Assembly (NCBI RefSeq): GCF_001544835.2
Contig: NZ_FCNX02000009.1
Coordinates: 124,001-188,000 of the forward strand
Source of the DNA: Caballeronia fortuita
GTDB lineage: Bacteria > Pseudomonadota > Gammaproteobacteria > Burkholderiales > Burkholderiaceae
Direction of reading: 5' to 3'
Length of the DNA stretch: 64,000 bases
Position 1 is the first letter of the stretch. Each line of letters begins with the position of its first letter. Position numbers and translations under genes: made by a program. The notes under the pieces were generated by a model that saw nothing but the letters and a program-made list of their open reading frames with translations, was not told where the DNA came from and made no database searches. Shown one piece after another: positions 44,071 through 53,004 of the stretch.

Positions 44071-46578
44071 TCAGACGCGCGCCGCCAGCGCCAGCACGCG
44101 CTCTAGTTCCGGGAGATCGACCGGCTTGACGAGATGCGCATCGAAGCCGGCGGCGCGCGTGCGTGCCATGTCCTCGTCGGAACCGAGGCCGGTCATCGCG
44201 GCGACGATCACGCGCTTGCCCGGACGATCGCCGTCCCCGCGCATACGCCGGATCACGTCGAAACCCGTCATGCCGGGCATCGACAGATCGAGCAGCACGA
44301 CCTGCGGCCGCGCCGCCTCGAACGATTCGAGCGCGCCCGGACCGTCGTAGGCGGCGCGCGCGTTGTGACCGAGCATGTCGACGAGCAGCGTCATGCTGTC
44401 GGCGGAATCGCGGTTGTCGTCGACGACGAGCACGTCGAGCTGACGGCTTGCGAGCGCGGCCGGCGTGGCGCCCGACGGCGTGCCGCGCGCGGGCGGCTCC
44501 GCGATCGGCAGCCAAAGCGAAAACACGCTGCCGCGCCCCGCGCCGCCGCTTTTCGCCTCGACATGCCCGCCGTGCAATTCCGCGATCGCGCGCACGAGCG
44601 TAAGACCGATGCCGAGCCCGCCTTCGTCGGCGTGCGCGCCCGGCGGATGCTCCTGCACGAAAAGATCGAAGACCGTGCCGAGGGCTTCGGCGGAAATGCC
44701 GCGGCCTTCGTCGATTACGCGCACCATCACCGTGCCGCCGCGCGGGCCGACTTCGAGCGTGATCGTCGACGCGGGCGGGCTGAACTTCGACGCGTTGTTG
44801 AGCAGGTTGTTGAGCGCCTGGACGAGCCGCGTCGGATCGCCGTTGACGAAGAGCGGCTGGCCGCTCTCTTTCACGTCGATGCGCTGCGCGCGCTCGTCGA
44901 AGAGCGGCTGGCTCCCCTCGACGCTCAGGTGCACGACATCGGCGATATCGACGATTCCGGTCGTGAGGCGAATCTTCCCCGAGCTCACGCGTCCGGCTTC
45001 GAGCAGATCGTCGACGAGCTTGGTCAGATGCGCAAGCTGACGATCGACGATCTGGCGGCTGCGGATCACGTCGGCATCGTCGGACGATTTCAGCTTGAGA
45101 ATGCTCACCGCGTTGCGGATCGGCGCGAGCGGATTGCGCAGTTCGTGGCCGAGCAGCGCGAGAAACTCGTTCATGCGCCGGCTCGACGCTTCCAGTTCTT
45201 CGAGACGCCGCCGCGCGGTCATGTCGCGCGTGATCTTGACGAAGCCCTGCTCGCCGCCGTTGTTGTTCGGCAGCGCACTCAGCATGACGTGCGCCCAGAA
45301 CTCCGAGCCGTCCTTGCGCACGTGCCAGTCCTCGTGCTCGATGCGGCCGCGCCGCGCAGCGAGCGCGAGGTCGTCGGCGGGGCGGTCGCGGCCGTGTTCG
45401 TCGGACGTGTAAAAGAGCGCGAAATGCCGGCCGATCGCCTCGGAGGCTGTGAAGCCGTAGATCGCGCGCGCGCCGCTGTTCCACGAGCGCACATGGCCGT
45501 TCTGGTCGAGCATGCAGATCGCGTAGTCGCTCACGGAATCGATCAGCAGGCGCAGCCTTTCGTTCGCCTCGTTGGCGACGTGCCGGTCGGTGATGTCGTG
45601 CACGAAGCACGCGAACTGGCGCTGGCCTTCGTACCAGACTTCGCTGATCGTCAGTTCGGCGGCGAATTCGCTGCCGTCGCGGCGCAGCGCGGGCAGCTCG
45701 ACGCGCCGGTTGATCATGCGCGCCTCGCCGGTCGCGAGATAGCGCGTGAGACCCTTGCGATGCGCGTCCCGAAAGCGTTCGGGCACGATAAACAGCGCAA
45801 GCTCGCGGCCTGTCACCTCGTGCTGCTTCCAGCCGAACAGCGCGCACGCGGCCTCGTTCCCATCGACGACCATGCCCGCTTCGTCCATCGACACGAACGC
45901 GACGTGCGCGTTGTCGAGCACGGTCTGACGGCGGCGCATGGCATCGGCGAGCTTCTTTTCGTATTCGATGCGCAGCGACGACTCGACCGAGAGATCGGCG
46001 GCGACGGTGGCGTTTTCGCGCATCAACTTGCGATTTTCCTGCGCGATGTCCTCGCGCGCGATGGTCTCCGCGATGCACGCGCAAAACGCGTTGAGAATGC
46101 TGATGTCCGACTGTCCGAAATAGTCGGTCTCGCCCGAAATGAGCTTGAGCACGGCCGCCGAGCGGCCTTCGTAGACGACGGGCGCGACGACCATCGATAC
46201 GGCGCCGACCGCCTCGCACGCGGCACGGTCGACGCGATGATCCGTCGCCGTGTTGCGGCAGATGAGCGCCTGCTGGCGCGTGATGCACAGACCCGACAGG
46301 CTGCCGGCGGTGGGCAGCCGCACGCCGATGTGAACCGCCGCCGTGCCGCTCGCCGCGCGATAGACGAGCTCGTCGCCCTCGATCCATTCGACGACCGCGG
46401 AGGCGACGCCCGCGACTTCTCTCAGTGTGTCGGTGACTTTTTGCAGATAGGCGTCGAGCGGAAGCCGCGAATGGGCGAGGCTGGCGAACGTCGCGAACCA
46501 TCGCTGAAAGTGCGCCTGGCGCTTATGTTCGGCAGTGATTTTATTTTCCGGTATCGATGCCTCATATTGAGTCCGCAT
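44071..46578 (-). CDS. cytosolic GAF-PAS-PAS hybrid sensor histidine kinase
   Basis: 835 residues, no membrane helix. Domains: GAF (about 35-180), PAS (about 220-335), PAS (about 345-460), HisKA with phospho-His478 (LLGHELRNPLAP), HATPase (about 580-695: LNNLLNNASKFS, DEGRGIS, GGLGIGLTLV), and a C-terminal receiver (about 715-830) with phospho-Asp764 (VVLLDLSMPGMTG). The receiver has no output domain, so signalling must pass to a separate phosphotransfer or regulator protein not in the window. Ligands of GAF/PAS unknown. It converges with the DeoR gene (18 bp gap). Confidence 0.93.
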   Translation of the reverse strand: MRTQYEASIPENKITAEHKRQAHFQRWFATFASLAHSRLPLDAYLQKVTDTLREVAGVASAVVEWIEGDELVYRAASGTAAVHIGVRLPTAGSLSGLCITRQQALICRNTATDHRVDRAACEAVGAVSMVVAPVVYEGRSAAVLKLISGETDYFGQSDISILNAFCACIAETIAREDIAQENRKLMRENATVAADLSVESSLRIEYEKKLADAMRRRQTVLDNAHVAFVSMDEAGMVVDGNEAACALFGWKQHEVTGRELALFIVPERFRDAHRKGLTRYLATGEARMINRRVELPALRRDGSEFAAELTISEVWYEGQRQFACFVHDITDRHVANEANERLRLLIDSVSDYAICMLDQNGHVRSWNSGARAIYGFTASEAIGRHFALFYTSDEHGRDRPADDLALAARRGRIEHEDWHVRKDGSEFWAHVMLSALPNNNGGEQGFVKITRDMTARRRLEELEASSRRMNEFLALLGHELRNPLAPIRNAVSILKLKSSDDADVIRSRQIVDRQLAHLTKLVDDLLEAGRVSSGKIRLTTGIVDIADVVHLSVEGSQPLFDERAQRIDVKESGQPLFVNGDPTRLVQALNNLLNNASKFSPPASTITLEVGPRGGTVMVRVIDEGRGISAEALGTVFDLFVQEHPPGAHADEGGLGIGLTLVRAIAELHGGHVEAKSGGAGRGSVFSLWLPIAEPPARGTPSGATPAALASRQLDVLVVDDNRDSADSMTLLVDMLGHNARAAYDGPGALESFEAARPQVVLLDLSMPGMTGFDVIRRMRGDGDRPGKRVIVAAMTGLGSDEDMARTRAAGFDAHLVKPVDLPELERVLALAARV

Positions 46579-46669
46579 GAGCCATTTCCATTCGATGGAT
46601 CGCGATGGTGAATCGCGGAGGTATCGTGATAAGTCTGATAATTACTTAAGTCGAAGCATAAATATAGCG

Positions 46670-46681
46670 GCAAACGTTTGC
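46670..46681. promoter_or_regulatory. LacI-type 12-bp palindrome
   Basis: GCAAACGTTTGC, perfectly palindromic and close to operators of LacI/PurR-family proteins; 92 bp upstream of the histidine kinase start. No LacI-family gene is in the window. Confidence 0.45.
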
Positions 46682-46774
46682 GGCTATGAGAAATTTCGCG
46701 TCAGGGGCTTTTTAGGCGGGCTTAAAGGACTGGCGGGAAGGGATTGCGCGGGGAGTATGAATTTCATGTCGAAA

Positions 46775-46812
46775 GCCGGGCGCGGTAATTTCGGCTTATT
46801 TTAGCGCCCGGC
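46775..46812 (-). terminator. 9-bp hairpin downstream of the NmrA-like gene
   Basis: GCCGGGCGC pairs with GCGCCCGGC across a 20-base AT-rich loop. It lies 72 bp after the end of the reverse-strand NmrA-like gene and could end that transcript; no strong T-run is present. Confidence 0.5.
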
Positions 46813-46883
46813 ATCCGGCTATTCTGACTTGCGATTTTATTTCGTTATACGGAGAGATTGCGCGGATTCGGTTTATGGGCGGA

Positions 46884-47762
46884 TTATGACGTCGCCCATT
46901 CGCGGGCGGATTCGGCGGCGAAATCGCGATACGTGCGCGGCGGACGGCCGAGCAGCGACGTCAGTTTCTCTATTTCCTCTCGCGACGCAACCGCGCCGTC
47001 CTCCTGATAACGCTGCATCATGAGGCGCATGTCGTAGGCGAGCCATTCGGGGCCGGCGTTTTTCATGCGCGCTTCGAGCGCGTCGAGATCGTCGCCGCCG
47101 TAGTTGATTTCGCGCTTCAACGCGTCGCGCCAGATTGCCGTGATGCTTTCGGCCGTGAGCGCATCGGGGCCGACGAGCGCGTAGGCTTCTCGCGGCAAGG
47201 GCGCGTCGCTGCGTTCACGGCGCAGCAGCTCGCGCGCGGCGGCATCGCCGATATCGCGCGTATCGACCATCGAAATGCCCTTTGCGCCGATCGGCATGCC
47301 GTACACGCCGTGATGCATCAGCGCGTCTTTCATGCGGCTGTCGTTCTGCATGAAGTAAGCGGGGCGCAGGATCGTCGCGGGCAGATCGCAGTGTTCGATC
47401 ATGCGCTCGACCGTGTGCTTGCTGGTGAAATGGGGCACGTCCGTGTAGGCATCGCCCTTGAATACGGACAGATACACGATGCCCTTAACGCCCGCCTCAC
47501 GCGCGATGCTCAGCGCCTGGAGGGCTTGCGTCAGCTCGTCAGCGGCGTTCGGCGCGAGCAGGAAGAGCGTGTCGATGCCCTTCATCGTCTCGCGCAGCGC
47601 GCCGATCTCGCCCAGTTCGCCCTGCACGGGCGTCACGTCCGCCGGAAACTTCGCGCGTTCGGGCGAACGCGTGAGCGCGCGCACGGCCGCGCCGCTGTCC
47701 TTCAGATGGTCGAGAACCTGCGTGCCGATGACGCCGGTGCTGCCCGTCACGAGAATAGTCAT
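46884..47762 (-). CDS. NmrA-like NAD(P)-binding protein
   Basis: 292 residues, atypical short-chain dehydrogenase of the NmrA/QorB type: N-terminal dinucleotide motif MTILVTGSTGVIGTQVLDHL (GSTGVIG), ERAKFPADVTPVQGEL, GIVYLSVFKGDAYTDVPHF, and TILRPAYFMQN. Such proteins either reduce quinones/small carbonyls or sense NAD(P). AAGGAG lies just before the ATG at 47762. Divergent from a LysR regulator 105 bp away, its probable controller. Confidence 0.88.
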   Translation of the reverse strand: MTILVTGSTGVIGTQVLDHLKDSGAAVRALTRSPERAKFPADVTPVQGELGEIGALRETMKGIDTLFLLAPNAADELTQALQALSIAREAGVKGIVYLSVFKGDAYTDVPHFTSKHTVERMIEHCDLPATILRPAYFMQNDSRMKDALMHHGVYGMPIGAKGISMVDTRDIGDAAARELLRRERSDAPLPREAYALVGPDALTAESITAIWRDALKREINYGGDDLDALEARMKNAGPEWLAYDMRLMMQRYQEDGAVASREEIEKLTSLLGRPPRTYRDFAAESAREWATS

Positions 47763-47867
47763 GTCGATCTCCTTGGATACGTTGGGAACAGTCGTTACGA
47801 TAGGCGTTCCGTCTTCGAGCCGATAGACCATGATTCGGGACGGTTCGTCTCACGAACGGAACGAAAC

Positions 47868-48722
47868 ATGGATCTCACTGCACTCGCCGATTTCAACGCC
47901 GTCGCGTTACATGGCGGTTTCGGGCCCGCTGCGCGCCGGACGGGCCGTCCGAAGGCTTCTCTTTCGAGGCGCGTGGCGGAACTGGAGCAAAGTCTGGGCG
48001 TGCGGCTCATCGAGCGCGGCTCGCGCACGCTGCGCCTGACCGACGAAGGCCGCGCGCTCCACGAGAGCACGCGCGGCCTGCTCGCCGAAATCGACGATGC
48101 GGGCGCCGCGATCCGTTCGCGCGCACCGGTGCCGAGCGGACGCCTGCGCGTGAGTGCGCCGATCGTGTTTGCGCATGTCGTGCTGCCGCGCGTGGCGTCG
48201 CGCTTCGCTGCGGCGTATCCGCAGGTCGAACTGGAGATTGTTGCCGAGGATCGTGTCATGGACCCGGTGCAGGACGGCTACGACCTCGTGATCCGCATCG
48301 ATCCGGACGCCGATGAACTGCTGATCGGACGCCGCATCGCGACGGACCGGCGCGTGCTGGTCGCGCCGCGCGGTTTCGTGTTCGACGAAGACGCAACGTC
48401 CTTGCCCGCTGTCGTGCTGGCGCGCGCGGCGAGCGTGCCGTGGAAGATTCTGGGCGACGATGGCCGCGAGCGCACGATCACGCCGGATCCGGTGCTGCGG
48501 TTATCGTCGTTGCTGATGGCGCGCGAGGCGGTGCTTGAGGGCGCGGGTGCATCGTTGCTGCCGGGGCTGCTCGTCGAACCGGATGTCGCGGCGGGGCGGC
48601 TTGCAAAGCTCGGCGTCGATGCGGGGCCGGCGGTGGAAATCTGGGCGCTTTATAGCTCGCGGCGGTTGTTGGGCGCGAAGGTGAGGGTGTTTCTGGAGAT
48701 GTTGGGGGGTGGGTCGCGGTGA
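47868..48722 (+). CDS. LysR-family transcriptional regulator
   Basis: 284 residues: LysR helix-turn-helix (about 1-60: LADFNAVALHGGFGPAARRT, ASLSRRVAELEQSLGVRLIE) and a type-2 periplasmic-fold effector domain (about 90-280: RLRVSAPIVFAHVVLPRVAS). A longer upstream open frame is a shadow of the divergent NmrA-like gene. Its place beside that gene suggests it controls it. Confidence 0.9.
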   Translation: MDLTALADFNAVALHGGFGPAARRTGRPKASLSRRVAELEQSLGVRLIERGSRTLRLTDEGRALHESTRGLLAEIDDAGAAIRSRAPVPSGRLRVSAPIVFAHVVLPRVASRFAAAYPQVELEIVAEDRVMDPVQDGYDLVIRIDPDADELLIGRRIATDRRVLVAPRGFVFDEDATSLPAVVLARAASVPWKILGDDGRERTITPDPVLRLSSLLMAREAVLEGAGASLLPGLLVEPDVAAGRLAKLGVDAGPAVEIWALYSSRRLLGAKVRVFLEMLGGGSR

Positions 48723-48745
48723 TCGGCGTTGCAGGGGACGCCGCT

Positions 48746-50083
48746 TCAATACGCCCACTTCCCCACCACCTCCGCAACCCGCCCCAACGCCGCCCTCAAC
48801 GTCCCCGCATCCACCGATCCCAACGCCAGCCGCAACGCATGCGGCGCCTGTGCCGTGGTGCAGAACGGCTCGGCCGTCGATACCGATACACGCGCGTCCA
48901 GCAACGCCGACGCGACGCGGTCCGCGCGCACGTCCTCGGGCATCGGCAGCCACACGAAGTACGACGACGGATGCGCCACGCGCTTCAAACGCCCCAACGC
49001 CTTCGAAGCAATCGCCTGCCGCATCGACGCATCCGCGCGTTTCTGCGCTTCGAGCCGCTCGACCGTGCCGTCCTCGAGCCAGCCGCACGCGATCGCCGTC
49101 ATCACGCCGGGCGTGTTCCACGTCGTCACTCTGATCGCGCGCTCGATCTTCGGCACCCACTCTGGCGGCGCGACGACATAACCGACGCGCAAGCCCGTCG
49201 CCACGTTCTTCGAAAAGCCCGACACATACACCGTGCGCTCGGGCGCGATGGCGGCGAGCGGCGGCGGCGCATCCTCGGCGAGGAAGGCATAGGCGGCATC
49301 CTCGATGATGACGAGCCCACGCTTGCGCGCAATCGATGCCAACTGCCTGCCACGCGTCGCCGTCATCACCCAGCCGAGCGGATTGTGCAGCGTCGGCATC
49401 GTGTAGATGGCGCGCACGCGCCGGCGCTTGCATAACGCTTCGAGCGCGTCGGGATCGGGACCGGTGCCCGACGCCGGCAAGGGCGCGAGTTCGATCCGAT
49501 GCGCTTCTGCCAACAGCTTGAAGCCCGGATACGTCAGCGTATCGACCGCGATCACATCGCCGGGCTTGAGCAGCGCCATCACCGTTGTCGCAAGTCCATG
49601 CTGCGCGCCATCGACGATGAGCACGCGATCCGCCTCCACGTCGAGCCCGCGCCGCGCGAGATGACGCGCGACCGTCGCGCGATCGCGTGCGCGCCCGCCG
49701 TGCGGCTGATAACGCAACAGCGCTTCCAGATCGCCCGTCGACGACAACTGACGCAGCGCATTGCGCAGCATCTCGGCCTGACCGGGGAGCGCAGGATAGT
49801 TGAAGTTCAGATCGACGATGTCCGCGGCGATCGCAACCTGATCGATGCCGAGTTCGCGCGCGAGCGTCGTCTCCTTCACGAAGGTGCCGCGCCCGGTTTC
49901 GCCGCTGACGAGACCCATCGCGTTGAGCTCCGCATAGACGCGCGTCGCCGTCACGATCCCGAGTCCTTCTTTCGCGGCCAGTTCGCGATGCGTCGGCAGC
50001 CGCGTGCCCGCCTTGAGACGGCCAGAACGAATCTCGTCGACGAACCGATCGACAATCTGTTTGTAACGCGGCGGTTTCGGCAT
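48746..50083 (-). CDS. MocR-type GntR-aminotransferase regulator
   Basis: 445 residues: winged helix (PRYKQIVDRFVDEIRSGRLK, THRELAAKEGLGIVTATRVY) then an aminotransferase-like domain with HNPLGWVMT and PLP Lys in YVSGFSKNVATGLRVGY. The ATG at 50083 is preferred; a TTG 30 bases earlier is less likely. Divergent from a DJ-1/PfpI-family gene, 99 bp between starts, which is its likely target. Confidence 0.9.
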   Translation of the reverse strand: MPKPPRYKQIVDRFVDEIRSGRLKAGTRLPTHRELAAKEGLGIVTATRVYAELNAMGLVSGETGRGTFVKETTLARELGIDQVAIAADIVDLNFNYPALPGQAEMLRNALRQLSSTGDLEALLRYQPHGGRARDRATVARHLARRGLDVEADRVLIVDGAQHGLATTVMALLKPGDVIAVDTLTYPGFKLLAEAHRIELAPLPASGTGPDPDALEALCKRRRVRAIYTMPTLHNPLGWVMTATRGRQLASIARKRGLVIIEDAAYAFLAEDAPPPLAAIAPERTVYVSGFSKNVATGLRVGYVVAPPEWVPKIERAIRVTTWNTPGVMTAIACGWLEDGTVERLEAQKRADASMRQAIASKALGRLKRVAHPSSYFVWLPMPEDVRADRVASALLDARVSVSTAEPFCTTAQAPHALRLALGSVDAGTLRAALGRVAEVVGKWAY

Positions 50084-50182
50084 GATCGCGGGTTGAAGAT
50101 GTATCCATGACAATCATTTGATTGTATTCGTATCGCGCCGTACCATGCACGCACGCAATCCATGCGTCGAAAAGAGGACATC

Positions 50183-50797
50183 ATGCATATCGCCATTCTC
50201 ACGTTCGAAGGCTTCAACGAACTCGATTCGCTGATCGCGCTCGGCATTCTCAATCGCGTGAAGAAGCCGGGCTGGAAGGTGTCGATCGCGTGTCCATCGA
50301 ATGAAGTGCGTTCGATGAACGGTCTCGTTCTGAAAGCGCAAGCCACGCTCGAAGACGCCGCGAACGCCGATGCCGTGATCGTCGGCAGCGGCAGGCTCAC
50401 GCGCGATGTCGTCGCGGACGCTGCATTGATGGCGCGCATCAGGCTCGATCCCGCGCGTCAGTTGCTCGCCGCGCAATGCTCGGGCACGCTCATCCTCGCG
50501 AAGCTCGGCCTGCTTCGAGACGTGCCCGCCTGCACCGATCTGACGACGAAGCCGTGGGTCGAAGAAGCTGGCGTGCGCACGCTGGATCAACCGTTCGTCG
50601 CGAATGGCAATGTCGCGACGGCGGGCGGATGTCTTGCGTCGCAGTATCTGGCCGCGTGGGTGATCGCGCGGCTCGAAGGCATCGACGCGGCGCGCGGCGC
50701 GATGCATTACGTGGCGCCCGTCGGCGAAAAAAGCGAATACGTGGAACGCGCGATGAAAAATATCGCGCCGTACATCGACTTTGCTACGCACGTCTGA
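50183..50797 (+). CDS. DJ-1/PfpI-family protein
   Basis: 204 residues, class I glutamine-amidotransferase-like fold. The nucleophile elbow is LLAAQCSGTLILAKL with the reactive Cys at about residue 102; the N-terminus is MHIAILTFEGFNELDSLIA. Family members act as glyoxalases, deglycases, isonitrile hydratases or chaperones. AGAGGA is 4-5 bases before ATG 50183; ATG 50162 is less likely. Divergent from a MocR regulator. Confidence 0.87.
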   Translation: MHIAILTFEGFNELDSLIALGILNRVKKPGWKVSIACPSNEVRSMNGLVLKAQATLEDAANADAVIVGSGRLTRDVVADAALMARIRLDPARQLLAAQCSGTLILAKLGLLRDVPACTDLTTKPWVEEAGVRTLDQPFVANGNVATAGGCLASQYLAAWVIARLEGIDAARGAMHYVAPVGEKSEYVERAMKNIAPYIDFATHV

Positions 50798-50920
50798 GCC
50801 GCATGAATCGTGCGGTGCAAACCCTGCCGTCATGGGCGATACACGCTCCGTCATGCTGCACATGCGCAAAGAAAACCGCTTGTTCAAAGCATTAAACGCT
50901 TCGGGAAAGTCCTTACAGAA

Positions 50921-50938
50921 ACATCAGACGTCTGATGT
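50921..50938. promoter_or_regulatory. 18-bp perfect palindrome, GntR operator candidate
   Basis: ACATCAGACGTCTGATGT is fully self-complementary and lies 33 bp before the start of the GntR gene that opens the methylthioribose-type operon, overlapping the likely core promoter. Autorepression of the whole operon is expected. Confidence 0.75.
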
Positions 50939-50970
50939 ATATTTCAGGGACCGTCATCCGAGAGGACCTC

Positions 50971-51690
50971 ATGCGCCTGAGCGTCGAGCGATCGATGAGC
51001 GACAAGATTCAGGAGTCGCTCCTCACCATGATTCGCGAGCGCAAGCTCAAGCCCGGCGATCAGATTCCCACTGAAATAGAGCTTTGCGAGCTGCTCGGCG
51101 TCGGCCGGTCCAGCTTGCGTGAAGCGGTCGCGCAGATGATCTCGCATGGCCTGTTGTCGCGTCAGCAGGGCAAGGGCACCTTCATCAGACAAATTTCGCT
51201 GAAGCTGCATGGCGGGCTCGATGATCTGATGTCGGTGACGGACATGATTCGCAGCGTGGGCGCGGTGCCGTCGACGAGCCGCATACGCACGGAGACCGTC
51301 GCGGCATCGGAGAGTCTCGCGGAAAAGCTCGCCATCGCACCGGGCGATCCCTGCGTGCGCATCGAGCGCGTGCGGCGAGCGGACGACGCCATCGCCGCGT
51401 ATTGCATCGACACGGTCCCGAAGCGCGTGTTCGATGCCGCCGAGGGCGACATGGGCGAGTCGCTCTTTGGCATGTTCGAGCGCACCGGGCGGCGGCTGTC
51501 GCATACGCATACGTCGATACAGCCGACCATTCTCACGCCGCGCGATCTGCCTGAACTCGGGGATGGCTTCGGTCTCTTTTTGCTGCTGGACGAAGTGGAT
51601 TTCGATCAGAGCGGCGAGCCGTTCTGCTATAGCAACGACTACTACAACACGAGCATCTTCAAGTTCGATCTGGTGCGCAAGCGTCGCTGA
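50971..51690 (+). CDS. GntR-family regulator of the methylthioribose/deoxypentose operon
   Basis: 239 residues: GntR winged helix (about 8-75: SDKIQESLLTMIRERKLKPG, CELLGVGRSSLREAVAQMIS) and a UTRA-like C-terminal effector domain (about 90-235: GDPCVRIERVRRADDAIAAY). GAGAGGA precedes the ATG at 50971; an in-frame ATG at 50935 falls inside the palindrome and is rejected. It is followed after 37 bp by mtnK in the same direction, so it probably heads and controls the mtnK-mtnA-aldolase-ABC operon. The inducer may be a phosphorylated 5-substituted pentose. Confidence 0.9.
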   Translation: MRLSVERSMSDKIQESLLTMIRERKLKPGDQIPTEIELCELLGVGRSSLREAVAQMISHGLLSRQQGKGTFIRQISLKLHGGLDDLMSVTDMIRSVGAVPSTSRIRTETVAASESLAEKLAIAPGDPCVRIERVRRADDAIAAYCIDTVPKRVFDAAEGDMGESLFGMFERTGRRLSHTHTSIQPTILTPRDLPELGDGFGLFLLLDEVDFDQSGEPFCYSNDYYNTSIFKFDLVRKRR

Positions 51691-51727
51691 GCGAGGCGCG
51701 CGCCGGGCATCATCGGAGGAGACACCG

Positions 51728-52993
51728 ATGGAGTTTGAAGCTTTCACCGCGCAGGAACTTGCCGCCTATCTCGGCGGCGTGCCCGACGTGCGTGCGCTGC
51801 TGGGCGACCCCGGCGATCTCGAAGTCGCGGAAGTCGGCGACGGCAATCTGAACTACGTGTACTTCGTGAAGAATGCGAAGACGCCGGGGCGCAGCGTCGT
51901 CGTGAAGCAGGCGCCGCCGTTTTTGCGGCTCGTCGGCAAGACGTGGCCGCTCTCGTGTCAGCGCATGGAGCACGAAGTGGCCGCGCTGCGCCGCTTCGGC
52001 GCACTGTGTCCGCAGCATGTGCCGAAGGTTTATCACGCAGACAGCAAGCGCTTCCTGATGGTGATGCAGCATCTCGCGTCGCATCGCATTTTGCGGCAAG
52101 GCTTGATGGATGGCGTGACTTACCCGCGTCTTGCGGATCATCTGTCGACGTATCTCGCGAACACGCTCTTTCACGGCTCCGATCTCTTTCTCGCACCCGA
52201 CATCAAGAAGCAGGCCGCGAGCGCCGCCGTCAACGCGGAGCTATGCAAGATCACCGAAGACCTCGTCTTCACGTTTCCGTTCGAGGATCATCCGTCGAAC
52301 GTGTACAGCCCCGCGCTGCCGGAAGACGCGATCGAACGCCTGAGAACGCACGAGCCGTTGCGCATCGCGGCGGCGGACATGAAATGGGCGTTCATGAATC
52401 ACGCCGAGACCTTGCTGCACGGCGATCTGCATACCGGCTCGATCATGGTCGATGAAGAAGAGACCTTCGTCATCGATCCCGAGTTCGCGTTCTATGGTCC
52501 GATGGGCTTCGACATCGGCGCATTGCTCGCGAATCTGCTGCTCGCCTACTTTTCGCGCGACTGGCACGGCCGTATCGACGGACATGATCCTGGCCCGTAT
52601 CAGGAATGGCTGCTCGAACAGATGATGCGCATCTGGAGCGGCTTCAGCGCGCGCTTCATCGAACTGTGGCGCGACCATGAAAGCCGCAGCAAGCGGCGCT
52701 TCATCGGCGCCGATGCCGACAGCCGCGCGCTCGGCGCGTATCGCACGCATTTCATGCGGCGTCTCTTTGCCGATACGCTCGGATTCGCCGGCTGCAAGAT
52801 GATCCGCCGCATCGTCGGCATGGCGAAGGTCGCGGAAATCACGCGCATTCCTGATGCAGAAGCGCGCGCGCGTATCGAAGTGCGTTGTCTGCGCTGTGCG
52901 GAAGCGTTGCTCGTCGGGCGCGCTTCGCTCGGCGATATCGAACAGGTCGCGATGCTTGCGCGTGAAATGCAGCGCGACGCCGCGACGATGTGA
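51728..52993 (+). CDS. mtnK: S-methyl-5-thioribose kinase (or 5-deoxyribose kinase)
   Basis: 421 residues, kinase-like fold of the MtnK family: nucleotide loop GDGNLNYVYFVKN, catalytic loop HGDLHTGSIMVDEEE with His231-Gly-Asp233, and metal-binding IDPEFAFYGPMGFDIGALLA. Phosphorylates C1 of 5-methylthioribose; homologues in 5-deoxyribose clusters do the same for that sugar. Strong CGGAGGAG upstream. First enzyme of the MtnK-MtnA-aldolase route; mtnA begins 11 bp after its stop. Confidence 0.94.
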   Translation: MEFEAFTAQELAAYLGGVPDVRALLGDPGDLEVAEVGDGNLNYVYFVKNAKTPGRSVVVKQAPPFLRLVGKTWPLSCQRMEHEVAALRRFGALCPQHVPKVYHADSKRFLMVMQHLASHRILRQGLMDGVTYPRLADHLSTYLANTLFHGSDLFLAPDIKKQAASAAVNAELCKITEDLVFTFPFEDHPSNVYSPALPEDAIERLRTHEPLRIAAADMKWAFMNHAETLLHGDLHTGSIMVDEEETFVIDPEFAFYGPMGFDIGALLANLLLAYFSRDWHGRIDGHDPGPYQEWLLEQMMRIWSGFSARFIELWRDHESRSKRRFIGADADSRALGAYRTHFMRRLFADTLGFAGCKMIRRIVGMAKVAEITRIPDAEARARIEVRCLRCAEALLVGRASLGDIEQVAMLAREMQRDAATM

Positions 52994-53004
52994 CAGGAGA
53001 CTTC

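Larger units (their letters stand above)
46579..46883. other. 305-bp AT-rich intergenic region
   Basis: Lower GC than its surroundings. No credible gene; a 75-codon forward frame here lacks a ribosome site. It holds the 12-bp palindrome GCAAACGTTTGC (46670-46681) and a 9-bp hairpin at 46775-46812. Confidence 0.6.

Noticed and set aside
44033..46501. Very long open frames antisense to, or in another frame of, the histidine kinase
   Set aside because: Arg/Ala-rich compositions with no domains; shadows of high-GC codon use in the kinase gene.
46577..46804. 75-codon forward frame after the hybrid kinase start
   Set aside because: No ribosome site, odd composition and it overlaps the promoter region of the kinase gene.
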